From assembly GCF_015704865.1 (NCBI RefSeq), contig NZ_JADQTO010000004.1:198755-262754 (forward strand): a stretch of 64,000 nucleotides of DNA. The letters are read 5' to 3'. This DNA is from Actinoplanes aureus. Lineage in GTDB: Bacteria > Actinomycetota > Actinomycetes > Mycobacteriales > Micromonosporaceae. This document shows, piece by piece, positions 1-9,366 of this stretch; the stretch's first letter is position 1; each line of letters starts with the position of its first letter. The notes below the pieces were generated by a model. The model was not told where the DNA came from. It worked only from the letters and a program-made list of their open reading frames with translations, and ran no database searches. A program made the translations under genes and the position numbers.

Positions 1-389
1 GGATGTCCGTGGGCCTCGGCATCGAGCTCCCGTTCGAGCAGGGCCTCAACGACTGGGTCGACGTCGGCATCGACTTCCGCTACTTCTTCGTACGCAAGAC
101 CATGTTCGTCAAGTACGCCCAGGCCTTCGTCGTACTCCCCGGCGGCTTCGGCACACTCGACGAGCTGTTCGAGGCGATCACGCTGGTGCAGACGAAGAAG
201 GTCACCCGCTTCCCGGTGATCCTGATGGGCACCGACTACTGGAGCGGCCTGCTCGACTGGCTGAAGCGACGGATGCTCGACGACGGCAAGATCAATGCCG
301 CCGACATGGACCTGATCCAGGTCACCGACGACGTCGCCGAGGCGGTACGCATCATCGTGGACGCCGACGCCGCCAACGGGAAGCGGTGA
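1..389 (+). CDS. LOG family protein, 5'-truncated by the window edge
   Basis: This is the C-terminal 128 residues of a LOG-family protein (TIGR00730, formerly called lysine decarboxylase-like), a Rossmann-fold family that includes cytokinin-activating nucleoside 5'-monophosphate phosphoribohydrolases. The family signature PGGFGTLDELFE is at visible residues 46-57. The ATG at base 3 is only the first Met inside the window; the real start lies upstream. The TGA at 387-389 is one base before the next gene, which is a second member of the same family, so the two are surely co-transcribed. The natural substrate in actinobacteria is not settled. Confidence 0.9.
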   Translation, partial: MSVGLGIELPFEQGLNDWVDVGIDFRYFFVRKTMFVKYAQAFVVLPGGFGTLDELFEAITLVQTKKVTRFPVILMGTDYWSGLLDWLKRRMLDDGKINAADMDLIQVTDDVAEAVRIIVDADAANGKR

Positions 390-390
390 C

Positions 391-942
391 GTGGCAGCCG
401 TCTGCGTCTTCTGCGCATCCTCGAGCACTCTCGAACAACGTTGGCTGGACCTGGCCGCGGAGACCGGCCGGGAACTCGCCGAGCGGGGACACGTACTGGT
501 CTCCGGCGGTGGCTGCGTCGGCATGATGGGCACCGTCGCCGACGGCGCCCGCTCGGCGGGCGGGCAGACCCTCGGCGTCATCCCGCAGTGCCTGGTCGAC
601 CTCGAGGTCGCCGACGTCGCCTCGGACGAGCTCCTGGTCACCACCGACATGGGCGGCCGGAAGAACGTGATGATCGAGCGGTCGGACGCGTTCCTCACCC
701 TGCCGGGTGGTCTCGGCACGCTGGACGAGCTCTTCGAGGTGTGGACCACCGCGACCCTCGACGTGCACCACAAGCCGATCGTCCTGCTCGATCCGGACGG
801 CTTCTACGACGGGCTGCTGCGCTGGCTCGGTGGCCTGGTGGACCAGAAGTTCGTCCGGCCCGCCGCGATGGAGCTGATCCACGTGGCCCGCACCGTCCCG
901 GCCGCCGTCGACCTCATCGAGGACACCCTCGGCGCGGGATAA
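391..942 (+). CDS. LOG family (TIGR00730) protein
   Basis: This 183-residue protein is a complete LOG-family Rossmann-fold protein. A glycine-rich segment, GGGCVGMMG, lies near residues 39-47 and the signature PGGLGTLDELFE near residue 104; together these form the nucleotide-phosphate site in the family. The GTG start at 391 follows the stop of the preceding LOG gene with a one-base gap, which implies translational coupling. The known family reaction is hydrolysis of nucleoside 5'-monophosphates to base plus ribose 5-phosphate, but a role in this organism (nucleotide salvage or cytokinin-like molecules) is inference. The tandem pair may form a heteromer or be a recent duplication. Confidence 0.9.
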   Translation: MAAVCVFCASSSTLEQRWLDLAAETGRELAERGHVLVSGGGCVGMMGTVADGARSAGGQTLGVIPQCLVDLEVADVASDELLVTTDMGGRKNVMIERSDAFLTLPGGLGTLDELFEVWTTATLDVHHKPIVLLDPDGFYDGLLRWLGGLVDQKFVRPAAMELIHVARTVPAAVDLIEDTLGAG

Positions 943-971
943 CGTCGTACCGGCGTGCTCTCATAGATGCC

Positions 972-3900
972 GTGAGCACGCCGGCCCCCCAAGCACCGGT
1001 GCGCCGGCCGGCCTACCGCCTGGTCCGGCGCCCCCGCCCGGTCACGCCCGCGCTGCCGCTCGACCCGATGCAGCGCCGGGTGACCGAGCACACGTCCGGA
1101 CCACTGCTGGTGATCGGCGGTCCGGGCACGGGCAAGACCTCGGTTCTGGTCGAGGCGGTCGCCGCCCGCATCGCCGCGGGCGCGGACCCGGAGCGCGTCC
1201 TGGTGCTGACCTTCGGCCGCCGCGGTGCGGCGGCGCTGCGCGACCGCATCGAGGCACGGATCGCCGACGATCCCGGGCGGATCGTGCACGAACCGCTGGT
1301 GCGGACCTTCCATGCGTACGCGTTCGGTCTCCTCCGCCGAGCCGCGGCCGAGCGGGGCGAGCCGTCACCGCGGCTGCTCACCGGTCCGGAGCAGGACCTG
1401 ATCATCCGGGAGCTGCTCTCCGTCGTCGGTGATCCCGAGGCGTCCGACGAGATCGGCTGGCCGGAGGCCCTGCGGCCGGCCCTGCCCACCCGGGCCTTCG
1501 CCCAGCAGCTACGTGACCTCATGCAGCGTGCCGCCGAGCGCGGCATAGGTCCGGTCGAGCTGGCCCGCCTCGGTGAGCGGCTGGGCCGTGACGACTGGCC
1601 GGCCGCCGCCCGCTTCCTGCGGGAGTACGTGGCTGTTCTGGCCCTGCGCGACGTCACCACCCGCGGCTCCACGGCGTATGACCCGGCCGAGCTGGTCCGG
1701 GCCGCCTCCGGGCTGCTCGCCGACGAGCCGGACCTGCTGGCGGCCGAGCGGCGGCGTCTCGACTTCGTCTTCGTGGACGAGCTGGCCGAGACCGACCCGG
1801 CCCAGGTCGAGCTGCTCGGCCGGATCGCCGGCGGTGGCAAGCCGCTTGTCGCGTTCGCCGACCCGGACTCCTCGGTCTTCGGCTTCCGCGGCGCCGATCC
1901 GGAGGTGGTCTCGACCTTTCCGGCGCTGTTCCGGTCGGCGGCGGGTGCTCCCGCCGAGACCGTCGTCCTGCACACCAACTATCGGGCGGCGCCACCCCTG
2001 CTGGCGGCGACCGCGCGCGTGGCCCGGCGCATGCGCGGGCCGATGCGTCATCGCCCGATGTTCCCGCCGCCAGAGCCGGGCCCTTCCGGCGCGTTGCCGG
2101 CCAAAGCCCAGCCAGGCGCAACCCAGCCAGGCGCGATGCCGCCCGGCGCGGTGGGGGGCAGTGCTGGCGACGATCCGTTCGCTCCGGTGGCGGAGGCTGT
2201 GGTGCGGACCTTCCGGTCGCCGGCCGCCGAGACCGCCTACATCGCGCATGCCCTGCGTGAGGCGCATCTGTTGCACGGCGTCCCGTGGTCCCGGATGGCG
2301 GTGCTGATGCGTTCCACCGCGCTGCAACAGCCGTCGGTGCAGCGGGCGCTGGCCGCCGCCGGCGTGCCCACCGTCATCCATGCCGAGGATCTGCCGCTGC
2401 ACCTGCAACCGGCGGTTGCGCCGTTCCTGCTGCTCATGCGCTGTGCGCTCGATCCGCGGGTGCTCGACGAGGAGGCCGCGGTCGCGTTGCTTCACTCGCC
2501 TCTCGGCGGTGCCGACCCGCTGGCCGAGCGGCGGCTGAGGCAGGGGCTCCGGGCACTCGCGCTGGCCGCCGGCGACCGTCGGCCGTCCGGGGAGCTGCTG
2601 GTCGACGCGGTCCGTGATCCGGCTGGGCTGGACATGGTCGAGCGGCGCTGGGCGCGACCGGCCCAGACGATCGCCCGGCTGATCAAGGTCGTCCGGGAGG
2701 CCGCAGCCGAGCCGGGAAGCACCGCCGAGGAGGTGCTCTGGGCTGTCTGGCGGGCCAGTGGTCTCGCCGACCGGTGGTATGCGATGAGCACCCGCACCTC
2801 CCCGATGCCGGAGCAGCGTGAGGTGGGCCGGGCCCGGCAGTGGCGGGCCGAGGCGGCCGACCGTGACCTCGACGCGATGGTGGTCCTCTTCGACGCGGCG
2901 GCCCGGTTCGTCGACCGGCTGCCCGGCGCGCGTACCGAGGTCTTCCTCGATCACGTCCTCGGCCAGGATCTGCCCGCCGACTCGATCGCGCCGAGCGCTG
3001 ACCGTGGCGAGGCGGTCCGGCTGCTCACCGTGCACGCGGCCAAGGGCCTGGAGTGGGACGTGGTGGTGCTGGCCGGCGTGCAGGAGGGCATCTGGCCGGA
3101 CCTGCGCCTGCGCGGCAGCCTTCTCGGTTCGGAGCGCCTGGTGGACGTCATCGCGGGCCGCCCGGCATCGGGTCCGGCGGCGGTGGCCACCGAGACGTCG
3201 GCTCTGCTGGACGAGGAACGGCGACTCTTCTACGTGGCGATCACCCGGGCCCGGCGCCGTGCGGTGGTCACCGCGGTGGCGTCGGCGAGCGCCGGCGGTT
3301 CGGTCGGTGAGGAGCAGCCGAGCCGGTTCCTCGCCGAGCTGGCGATTCCCGTTCCGCGTCCCGGCGGAGGTCCGGACGCGCCGCCACCGACCGACCCACC
3401 GGACCCGGACCCGTGGGACACCGGCCCGCCGGACGGCGACCCCGGTCCAGCCGGCGGCAACCTGTCCGGCCCGCCGGACGACAACCCCACGCTGCCACCG
3501 GACGGCGACCCCGGCTCAGCCGGCGGCGACCCGTCCGGCCCGCCGGCCGGCGGCGCGGCAGCAGTCCGCCCCGGCGAGGAGGATCCTGGTCCGGCCGGTG
3601 ACGGGGATGCTGTTGTCGAGCCGGGCGTAGGCGACCCGGCTGAGGACGCCGAGCCGGTGGAGGAGGCTGAGCTTCCGGTCGGCCGGGCGCCTCGGGCCCT
3701 CACCCTGGCCTCGCTGGTGGCCGAGCTGCGTACCGTCGTGGTCGGGTCGGCGGAGACGCCCAGCCGGCGGCGCGCCGCGGCGGCCGAGCTGGCCCGCCTG
3801 GCCGCCGCCGGGGTGCCCGGCGCGCACCCGGACGAGTGGTGGGGCCTGCGCCCGCTCTCCGACGACCGCCCGCTGGTCGACGAGGGCGAGCCGGTGAAGG

Positions 3901-4685
3901 TCACCCCGTCGTCCATGGAGAGCGCCCTGCGGTGCAGCCTGCGCTGGCTGCTGGAACGGCACGGCGGTGCGGCCGCGGCCGGCCCGGCGCAGGGCATCGG
4001 CAACCTGGTGCACTCCGCCGCGATGCTGGCCGAGGACGCGAACGCCGACCGGGAGAAGCTGGTCGAGTACGTGTCCGCCCGGTTCGACTCGATCGAGCTG
4101 GCGGCCCGCTGGCTGGCCGGACCGGAGCAGGAACGCGCCCAGGGCATGGTCGACAAGCTGTTGCGCTGGCTCGCGGTGAACCCGCGCCGGCTGCTCGCGA
4201 TCGAGCACGAGTTCACGGTCCGGCTGGAGGACGAGCGGCGCCCGATCCAGCTGACCGGGCGGGTGGACCGGCTGGAGATCGACGAGGAGGGCCGGCTCGT
4301 CGTGATCGACCTGAAAACCGGTAAGACCACCGCCGTCTCGGCCGCCGATGTTGCGGAGAACCCGCAGCTCGGGGGCTATCAGGCCGCCGTCGACGCGGGT
4401 GCCTTCGCCGACTACGGGACGAACACCGGTGGTGCGGCGCTGGTGCAGCTGGGGCCGGGCAAGGAGGCGCGGGAGCAGATGCAGCTGCCGCTCACCGAGG
4501 CGGCGGACCCGCAGTGGGCGTACGAGATGGTGCGCCGCACCGCCGAGACCATGGCCGCGTCGACCTTCTCCGCGGTGGCGAACAGCCGGTGCCGGGTCTG
4601 CCCGGTCCGGACCAGCTGCCCCATCTCCGGCAAGGGCCGTCAGGTCGTCGAGCCGGGCCTGCCCCGACCGGACGAGCGCCGATGA
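972..4685 (+). CDS. adnA: AdnA-type helicase-nuclease subunit (double-strand break resection)
   Basis: This 1237-residue protein is the upstream subunit of the AdnAB motor-nuclease, which resects double-strand breaks in actinobacteria. It has an N-terminal UvrD-type motor with Walker A GGPGTGKTS near residue 50. Its motif II reads FVDELAETD near residue 269 instead of the usual DEYQD. A proline/glycine/aspartate-rich insert of roughly 110 residues spans about residues 795-905. The C-terminal RecB/AddB-like nuclease has GNLVH near residue 1010 and DLKTGK near residue 1113. Four cysteines (one near residue 987, then CRVCPVRTSC near 1207) match an AddB-type 4Fe-4S staple. The GTG at 972 is chosen because homology begins soon after it. 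The TGA overlaps the adnB ATG as ATGA. Confidence 0.9.
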   Translation: MSTPAPQAPVRRPAYRLVRRPRPVTPALPLDPMQRRVTEHTSGPLLVIGGPGTGKTSVLVEAVAARIAAGADPERVLVLTFGRRGAAALRDRIEARIADDPGRIVHEPLVRTFHAYAFGLLRRAAAERGEPSPRLLTGPEQDLIIRELLSVVGDPEASDEIGWPEALRPALPTRAFAQQLRDLMQRAAERGIGPVELARLGERLGRDDWPAAARFLREYVAVLALRDVTTRGSTAYDPAELVRAASGLLADEPDLLAAERRRLDFVFVDELAETDPAQVELLGRIAGGGKPLVAFADPDSSVFGFRGADPEVVSTFPALFRSAAGAPAETVVLHTNYRAAPPLLAATARVARRMRGPMRHRPMFPPPEPGPSGALPAKAQPGATQPGAMPPGAVGGSAGDDPFAPVAEAVVRTFRSPAAETAYIAHALREAHLLHGVPWSRMAVLMRSTALQQPSVQRALAAAGVPTVIHAEDLPLHLQPAVAPFLLLMRCALDPRVLDEEAAVALLHSPLGGADPLAERRLRQGLRALALAAGDRRPSGELLVDAVRDPAGLDMVERRWARPAQTIARLIKVVREAAAEPGSTAEEVLWAVWRASGLADRWYAMSTRTSPMPEQREVGRARQWRAEAADRDLDAMVVLFDAAARFVDRLPGARTEVFLDHVLGQDLPADSIAPSADRGEAVRLLTVHAAKGLEWDVVVLAGVQEGIWPDLRLRGSLLGSERLVDVIAGRPASGPAAVATETSALLDEERRLFYVAITRARRRAVVTAVASASAGGSVGEEQPSRFLAELAIPVPRPGGGPDAPPPTDPPDPDPWDTGPPDGDPGPAGGNLSGPPDDNPTLPPDGDPGSAGGDPSGPPAGGAAAVRPGEEDPGPAGDGDAVVEPGVGDPAEDAEPVEEAELPVGRAPRALTLASLVAELRTVVVGSAETPSRRRAAAAELARLAAAGVPGAHPDEWWGLRPLSDDRPLVDEGEPVKVTPSSMESALRCSLRWLLERHGGAAAAGPAQGIGNLVHSAAMLAEDANADREKLVEYVSARFDSIELAARWLAGPEQERAQGMVDKLLRWLAVNPRRLLAIEHEFTVRLEDERRPIQLTGRVDRLEIDEEGRLVVIDLKTGKTTAVSAADVAENPQLGGYQAAVDAGAFADYGTNTGGAALVQLGPGKEAREQMQLPLTEAADPQWAYEMVRRTAETMAASTFSAVANSRCRVCPVRTSCPISGKGRQVVEPGLPRPDERR

Positions 4686-7600
4686 CCCAGCCGACCCTTT
4701 TCACCGACGATCCGCGTCCGCGCCGCCGGGCCGCCGAGGGCCCCCGCTACACGCCGCGCGAGCTCGCCCGGATGCTGCACCTGCCGCCGCCCACCCCGGA
4801 GCAGGAGGCGATCATCGCCGCCCCGGTGGACCCGCTGCTGGTGGTCGCGGGCGCCGGTTCCGGCAAGACCGAGACGATGGCGTCGCGGGTGGTCTGGCTG
4901 GTCGCCAACGGTTACGCGCATCCCGGCGAGATCCTCGGCCTCACCTTCACCCGAAAGGCCGCCGGGGAGCTGGCACACCGGGTCCGCACCCGTCTCGGGC
5001 AGCTGATCCGCCGGCTCGGCCGGGACGACGCCTTCGCCGGCGAGGCGACCATCTCGACCTACCACGCCTACGCCGCCCGGGTGGTCACCGAGCACGGCCT
5101 CCGCGCCGGGTACGAGCCGTCCGCCCGCCTGCTCACCGAGGCCGCCCGCTGGCAGATCGTCGATTCGCTGGTTCGTGGCTACACCGGGGAGATGACCGGG
5201 CTGAACCGCGCACCCGGCACGGTGACCGACGACGTGCTGGCACTCTCCGCCGAGCTCGCCGAGCACCTGGTCTCGCCGGAGGACCTGGCCGCCTGGACCG
5301 GCCGGTTCTTCGCCGAGGTGCAGGAGTTCCCCGGGCGGGTCTACGCCGATGTGACCGAGGTGCTGCGCCGCCAGCAGCACCGGCTCACCCTGCTGCCCTT
5401 GGTCCGCCTCTACGAGCAGCGCAAACTCGACCTGGAGGCGATGGACTTCGGCGACCAGATGGCCCGGGCCGCCCGGGTGGCGCGGGACCACCCGCAGGTC
5501 GGGGAGATCGAGCGCGGCCGGTTCCGCGTCGTGCTGCTGGACGAGTACCAGGACACCAGCCACGCCCAGGTCACCATGTTGAACAACCTGTTCGGCGGCG
5601 GCCACCCGGTGACCGCGGTCGGTGACCCGTGCCAGTCGATCTACGGCTGGCGGGGCGCCTCGGCCGGCACCCTGGAGCGGTTTCCGGCCGAGTTCACCGA
5701 CCGTTCCGGCCGTCCCGCCTGGGTGCGCGGCCTGACCCGGAGCTGGCGCAACCGGCCGGAGATCCTGCGGGTGGCGAACACGCTCGCCGCTCCGTTGAAC
5801 GCCCAGGTCGGCGTCCTGAAGGCAGCCGATCGGGTGGCTCCGGCGGTGGGTGGGCGCACGGTGACCTGCGCGCTGCTGCCGACGTACGCGGACGAGGCGA
5901 ACTGGATCGCCGACTCGATGCTCACCGCGTGGCGGCTCGTCGCCGGGATGCCCGCGGTGCTGCCCGAGGAGATTCCGCTGGAGCAGCGCCCGACCAGTGC
6001 CGTGCTGGTCCGGGTGCGCAGCCAGATCCCGGTGATCGAGGAGGCGCTGCGGGCCCGCGGCCTGCCGGTCGAGGTGGTCGGCCTGGGCGGTCTGCTCGAC
6101 ACCCCGGAGGTCCGGGACGTGGTGTGCACGCTGCGCGTCCTCGCCGACCCGACCGACGGGGCGTCGCTGTTGCGCCTGCTCACCGGCGCCCGCTGGCGGA
6201 TCGGCCCGCGGGACCTGGTGGCGTTGCACCGCCGCTCCCGGTCGATCGCCGCCGCCCGGGCCGTGCCGTCGCGGGAGCAGGAGCAGGAGGACGTGACTGC
6301 CGACAAGCTGGACGACGCGACCCTGGTCGAGGCGATGGCCGACCTCGGGATGCCCCAGCAGTACTCGGTCGAGGGGTATGCGCGGCTGCGTGCCTACAGC
6401 CGCGAGTTGTACGCCCTGCGGCAACGCCTGGACCAGCCACTGCCCGACCTGCTCGCCGACATCGAGCGCACCATCGGCCTGGATGTCGAGGTGGCGGTGC
6501 GGGGCTGGGCGGCCGGTGACGCCGGGCTGGCCCGTGGGCATCTCGACGCGCTCGGCGAGGCCGCCACCCGCTACGTGAGCGAGAACGAGACTGGCACCCT
6601 CGCCGGTTTCCTGGCCTTCCTGGCCGCCGCCGAGGAGGAGGAACGCGGGCTGGAACCGGGGCAGGTCGACGTGGTCGAGGGCGCGGTGCAGATCCTGACC
6701 GCGCACGCCGCGAAGGGCCTGGAGTGGGACGTGGTTTCGGTGGCGGGACTCTGCCGGGGGGTCTGGCCCGGTCAGTCCCGCAGCTCGGACCACTATCTGG
6801 GCGGCATCGGGGTGTTGCCGTTCCCACTGCGTGGCGACTCGTCCGGGCTGCCCGAGCTCGATCTCTCCGAGGCGGTCGATCAGAAGGACGTCGCAGCGGC
6901 GGTCACCGCTTTCACCCGGACCTGGCGGGAGCACGACGAACGGGAGGAGCGCCGCCTGGCGTACGTGGCGGTCACCCGTCCCCGCCGGCTGCTGCTCTGC
7001 TCGGGCTACTGGTGGGGCGACGGTGTGAAGCGGCCGCGCGGCCCGTCGGTCTTCCTCGACGAGATCCGGGCCACCTGCGCCGAGGGCGCCGGGGTGGTCG
7101 ACGTGTGGACGCCGGAGCCCGCACCGGACGAGACCAACCCGAGCGACCGCGTGGTGACCAACGCCGAATGGCCGGCCGACCCGCTCGGCCTGCGCCGCCC
7201 GGCCATGCAGGCCGCCGCCGACCTGATCCGCCGGATGATCGAAAACCCGGACGCGTCCGTCGCCGAGGCCTTCGCCGACCTGGCGTCGGCCGATCCCGAG
7301 GTGGCCGCGCGGGCCGGCCTGGCAGCGGACCTGGCCGGCATCGCCGCCGCCGGCTGGGAGCTTCCCATTCACGAACCCGATGGGGTACGCCCGGACGACA
7401 CCGACCGCGAGCCCGGGGCGGGCCCGGCCGTCCCCCGGCAACGCACCGGCCCGCCGAGCCCAGCCGAGGAGGCCGGCCCGCCCACCGGCAGCGCTGAGGC
7501 GGAAGCGGTAGACGCCGTGGCCGGGGAGGCCGGCTTGGAGGGGCCGACTGCCGAGCCGGAAGAGGCTGGTGGGGAAGGACCGCCGGCCGTTGAGCTTCCG

Positions 7601-8353
7601 GAGCGGGAGACGCTGGTCGCCGCGGTCGAGGAGGTGGATCGCGCGGCTGAGGCGGAGGATCCGGACATCGCCCGGTGGCGTCGCGAGGCTCGGCTCCTGC
7701 TCGCCGAGCGGGAGGAGCGGGCCCGGCAGGACGGCCCGATCGAGGTGGCGCTGCCCCCGCATCTGTCCGTCTCGCAGCTGGTCGTGCTGCGCCGCGACCC
7801 GCAGTCATTGGCCCGGTCGTTGCGCCGGCCACTGCCGTACCGGCCGGCGCCGCAGGCCCGACGCGGCACGGCGTTCCACGCGTGGCTGGAGCAGCGGTTC
7901 GGATCGGCCCGGCTGATCGACATCGACGAGCTGCCGGGCGCCGCCGACGACGGTGCGGCCGGTGACGAGGAGCTGGCCGCGCTTCAGGAGGCGTTCTTGA
8001 CCGGCGAGTGGGCGGATCGGAGTCCGATCGAGGTGGAGGTGCCGTTCGCTACGACAATCGCCGGGGTGGTGGTGCGTGGGCGGATGGACGCGGTCTTCGC
8101 CGACCCGGGAAACCGGTTCGACGTCATCGACTGGAAGACCGGACGGCGGCCGTCGGGCGCGGAGGCCGAGGCGGCGGCGGTGCAGCTGTCCGCGTACCGG
8201 ATCGCCTGGGCTTCGCTGGCCGGTGTGCCGGTGCATCGGGTCCGGGCCGGGTTCCACTATGTCCGGGAGCAGGTCACCGTCCGTCCCGCCGATCTGATGG
8301 ACGCCGCCACACTGGCCGCGCTGATCGAGGAGATCCCGGCCGAGTCCCTCTGA
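4682..8353 (+). CDS. adnB: AdnB-type helicase-nuclease subunit
   Basis: This 1223-residue protein is the partner of AdnA. Its UvrD-type motor is canonical: Walker A AGAGSGKTE near residue 57, motif Ia LTFTRKAAGE, motif II DEYQDTSH near residue 287 and motif III GDPCQSIYGWRG. The C-terminal nuclease shows RGTAFHAWLEQ near residue 1060 and VIDWKTGR near residue 1149, with a downstream QLSAYR helix. No iron-sulfur cysteine set is visible, as expected for this subunit. A low-complexity Pro/Glu/Ala-rich linker lies between motor and nuclease at about residues 900-985. The ATG at 4682 overlaps the adnA stop by four bases, so the subunits are translationally coupled. In mycobacteria the AdnB motor is the main engine of unwinding. 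Confidence 0.92.
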   Translation: MTQPTLFTDDPRPRRRAAEGPRYTPRELARMLHLPPPTPEQEAIIAAPVDPLLVVAGAGSGKTETMASRVVWLVANGYAHPGEILGLTFTRKAAGELAHRVRTRLGQLIRRLGRDDAFAGEATISTYHAYAARVVTEHGLRAGYEPSARLLTEAARWQIVDSLVRGYTGEMTGLNRAPGTVTDDVLALSAELAEHLVSPEDLAAWTGRFFAEVQEFPGRVYADVTEVLRRQQHRLTLLPLVRLYEQRKLDLEAMDFGDQMARAARVARDHPQVGEIERGRFRVVLLDEYQDTSHAQVTMLNNLFGGGHPVTAVGDPCQSIYGWRGASAGTLERFPAEFTDRSGRPAWVRGLTRSWRNRPEILRVANTLAAPLNAQVGVLKAADRVAPAVGGRTVTCALLPTYADEANWIADSMLTAWRLVAGMPAVLPEEIPLEQRPTSAVLVRVRSQIPVIEEALRARGLPVEVVGLGGLLDTPEVRDVVCTLRVLADPTDGASLLRLLTGARWRIGPRDLVALHRRSRSIAAARAVPSREQEQEDVTADKLDDATLVEAMADLGMPQQYSVEGYARLRAYSRELYALRQRLDQPLPDLLADIERTIGLDVEVAVRGWAAGDAGLARGHLDALGEAATRYVSENETGTLAGFLAFLAAAEEEERGLEPGQVDVVEGAVQILTAHAAKGLEWDVVSVAGLCRGVWPGQSRSSDHYLGGIGVLPFPLRGDSSGLPELDLSEAVDQKDVAAAVTAFTRTWREHDEREERRLAYVAVTRPRRLLLCSGYWWGDGVKRPRGPSVFLDEIRATCAEGAGVVDVWTPEPAPDETNPSDRVVTNAEWPADPLGLRRPAMQAAADLIRRMIENPDASVAEAFADLASADPEVAARAGLAADLAGIAAAGWELPIHEPDGVRPDDTDREPGAGPAVPRQRTGPPSPAEEAGPPTGSAEAEAVDAVAGEAGLEGPTAEPEEAGGEGPPAVELPERETLVAAVEEVDRAAEAEDPDIARWRREARLLLAEREERARQDGPIEVALPPHLSVSQLVVLRRDPQSLARSLRRPLPYRPAPQARRGTAFHAWLEQRFGSARLIDIDELPGAADDGAAGDEELAALQEAFLTGEWADRSPIEVEVPFATTIAGVVVRGRMDAVFADPGNRFDVIDWKTGRRPSGAEAEAAAVQLSAYRIAWASLAGVPVHRVRAGFHYVREQVTVRPADLMDAATLAALIEEIPAESL

Positions 8354-8383
8354 CGGGTGGATGCGGCGGCTGGACGATTTCGG

Positions 8384-8791
8384 TCAGGCGGTAGCGGCGG
8401 CCAGCAGGTGCAGCAGGGCCGCGGCGTAACCCAGTTCGGCGGTCGGCGCGGTGAAGGTGTGGCTTTCGCCGAGCAGTTCCACCCGTACCCGATAGCGGTC
8501 GTTCTCGCGGCGCAGCTCGCGGAACGTCGCACCGAGCAGCTCGCGCAGCTGGTCCTCGCGCGGCAGCCAGATGGTCTCGTCCAGGTCCACGTCGTCGAGC
8601 GCCCACTCGGTCGTCCCGTTGAATCCGATGATCCGCCCTTCCGGACGGTCGTGCACCTGAATGGTCATGTTGCTCAGCACGAAGACCTCGTCGTCCAGGT
8701 CCCGATCGGGCACCGCGAACCTGTCGCCGAGTCGTGGCTTCCAGATCAATCCGGCGGCTTTCAGCTGCCGCGCGACTTGCACGCCGAGCAC
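8384..8791 (-). CDS. Conserved hypothetical protein, 135 aa
   Basis: I do not recognise a named family. The predicted soluble protein is acidic, with no signal peptide or membrane segment. It contains a central beta-rich stretch ([20 protein letters not shown]), then an amphipathic helix with [12 protein letters not shown], and ends in an Ala/Leu-rich helix. The start is a GTG at 8791; upstream on the minus strand is a purine-rich AGAGGGG at a plausible spacing. An ATG further upstream is out of frame. It converges with adnB (30-base gap) and diverges from the cold-shock gene. Coding bias supports a real gene; function is unknown. Confidence 0.65.
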   Translation of the reverse strand: MLGVQVARQLKAAGLIWKPRLGDRFAVPDRDLDDEVFVLSNMTIQVHDRPEGRIIGFNGTTEWALDDVDLDETIWLPREDQLRELLGATFRELRRENDRYRVRVELLGESHTFTAPTAELGYAAALLHLLAAATA

Positions 8792-8854
8792 GTCCCGGCC
8801 CCTCTCGTCATGCTAGGCTCGCGAGCGTTGTCAGTTTGGTTCCCAAGTACTCAG

Positions 8855-8887
8855 GAGCGCCTGTGGGGAAGTCTGCCCCAGGCGCTC
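8855..8887 (+). terminator. Strong hairpin followed by T-run, upstream of the cold-shock gene
   Basis: GAGCGCCT at 8855-8862 pairs with AGGCGCTC at 8880-8887, and an inner GGGG/CCCC helix adds four pairs; the stem is followed by TTTGTC. This looks like an intrinsic terminator on the plus strand, yet no plus-strand gene ends just before it. It may end a short leader transcript or lie in the 5' leader of the cold-shock mRNA. Confidence 0.55.
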
Positions 8888-9015
8888 TTTGTCGTAACCC
8901 GGGTTTCTCCGGTACGGGCGATCAGTACGGCGACACGAGCCCCGCAGAATACGGGCCTTACCACCTCGTTCCCGTCCATAATGGTCGGGAACGATCGACC
9001 GTCGAGGAGACGACA

Positions 9016-9219
9016 ATGGTTACCGGCGTTGTGAAGTGGTTCAACGCGGACAAGGGCTTCGGGTTCATCACCCCCGACGACGGCGGCGCCGACGTCTTTG
9101 CCCACTTCTCCGCGATCCAGATGTCGGGTTACCGCAGCCTGGAAGAGAACCAGCGGGTCGAGTTCGAGGTGACCCAGGGTCAGAAGGGCCCTCAGGCCGC
9201 CAACATCCGCGCCGTCTGA
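9016..9219 (+). CDS. Cold-shock domain protein (CspA family)
   Basis: This 67-residue single cold-shock domain protein is a predicted RNA/DNA chaperone that binds single-stranded nucleic acid in the cytoplasm. It starts with [20 protein letters not shown], which carries the RNP1 motif KGFGFI, followed by the RNP2-type motif DVFAHFSAI. The length is normal for the family. The ATG at 9016 follows GGAGACGACA, and the gene ends with a tandem TGA-TAA stop. The roughly 220-base upstream gap, with its hairpin, could be a regulated leader as known for csp genes. Hairpins follow the gene. Confidence 0.95.
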   Translation: MVTGVVKWFNADKGFGFITPDDGGADVFAHFSAIQMSGYRSLEENQRVEFEVTQGQKGPQAANIRAV

Positions 9220-9235
9220 TAAACGCATCTGACGA

Positions 9236-9362
9236 GCGGCTGCCTCCGGCAGCCGCGAGCGCATGACTGCGGCGCCGTACTCGGCAGGGTGCGGCGCCGT
9301 TTGCGTCCCGGCGACACGAAGGTCCCGGATGTGAAAAGGCTCCCGGCCGGGCCGGGAGCCTT
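9236..9362 (+). terminator. Three successive hairpins after the cold-shock gene
   Basis: The first hairpin is a perfect 9-bp stem, GCGGCTGCC at 9236-9244 pairing with GGCAGCCGC at 9248-9256. The second uses CGGCGCCG at 9270-9277 and 9292-9299, followed by TTT. The third pairs GGCTCCCGGC at 9338-9347 with GCCGGGAGCC at 9351-9360, with AAAA before and TT after. Together they can stop transcription from both the cold-shock gene and the convergent acyltransferase. Confidence 0.6.
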
Positions 9363-9366
9363 GGAT

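Noticed and set aside
4640..7762. A 1040-codon minus-strand open frame opposite adnB
   Set aside because: It mirrors adnB with poor composition (His/Arg/Pro-rich) and no recognisable domain; the plus-strand product is a clear helicase-nuclease.
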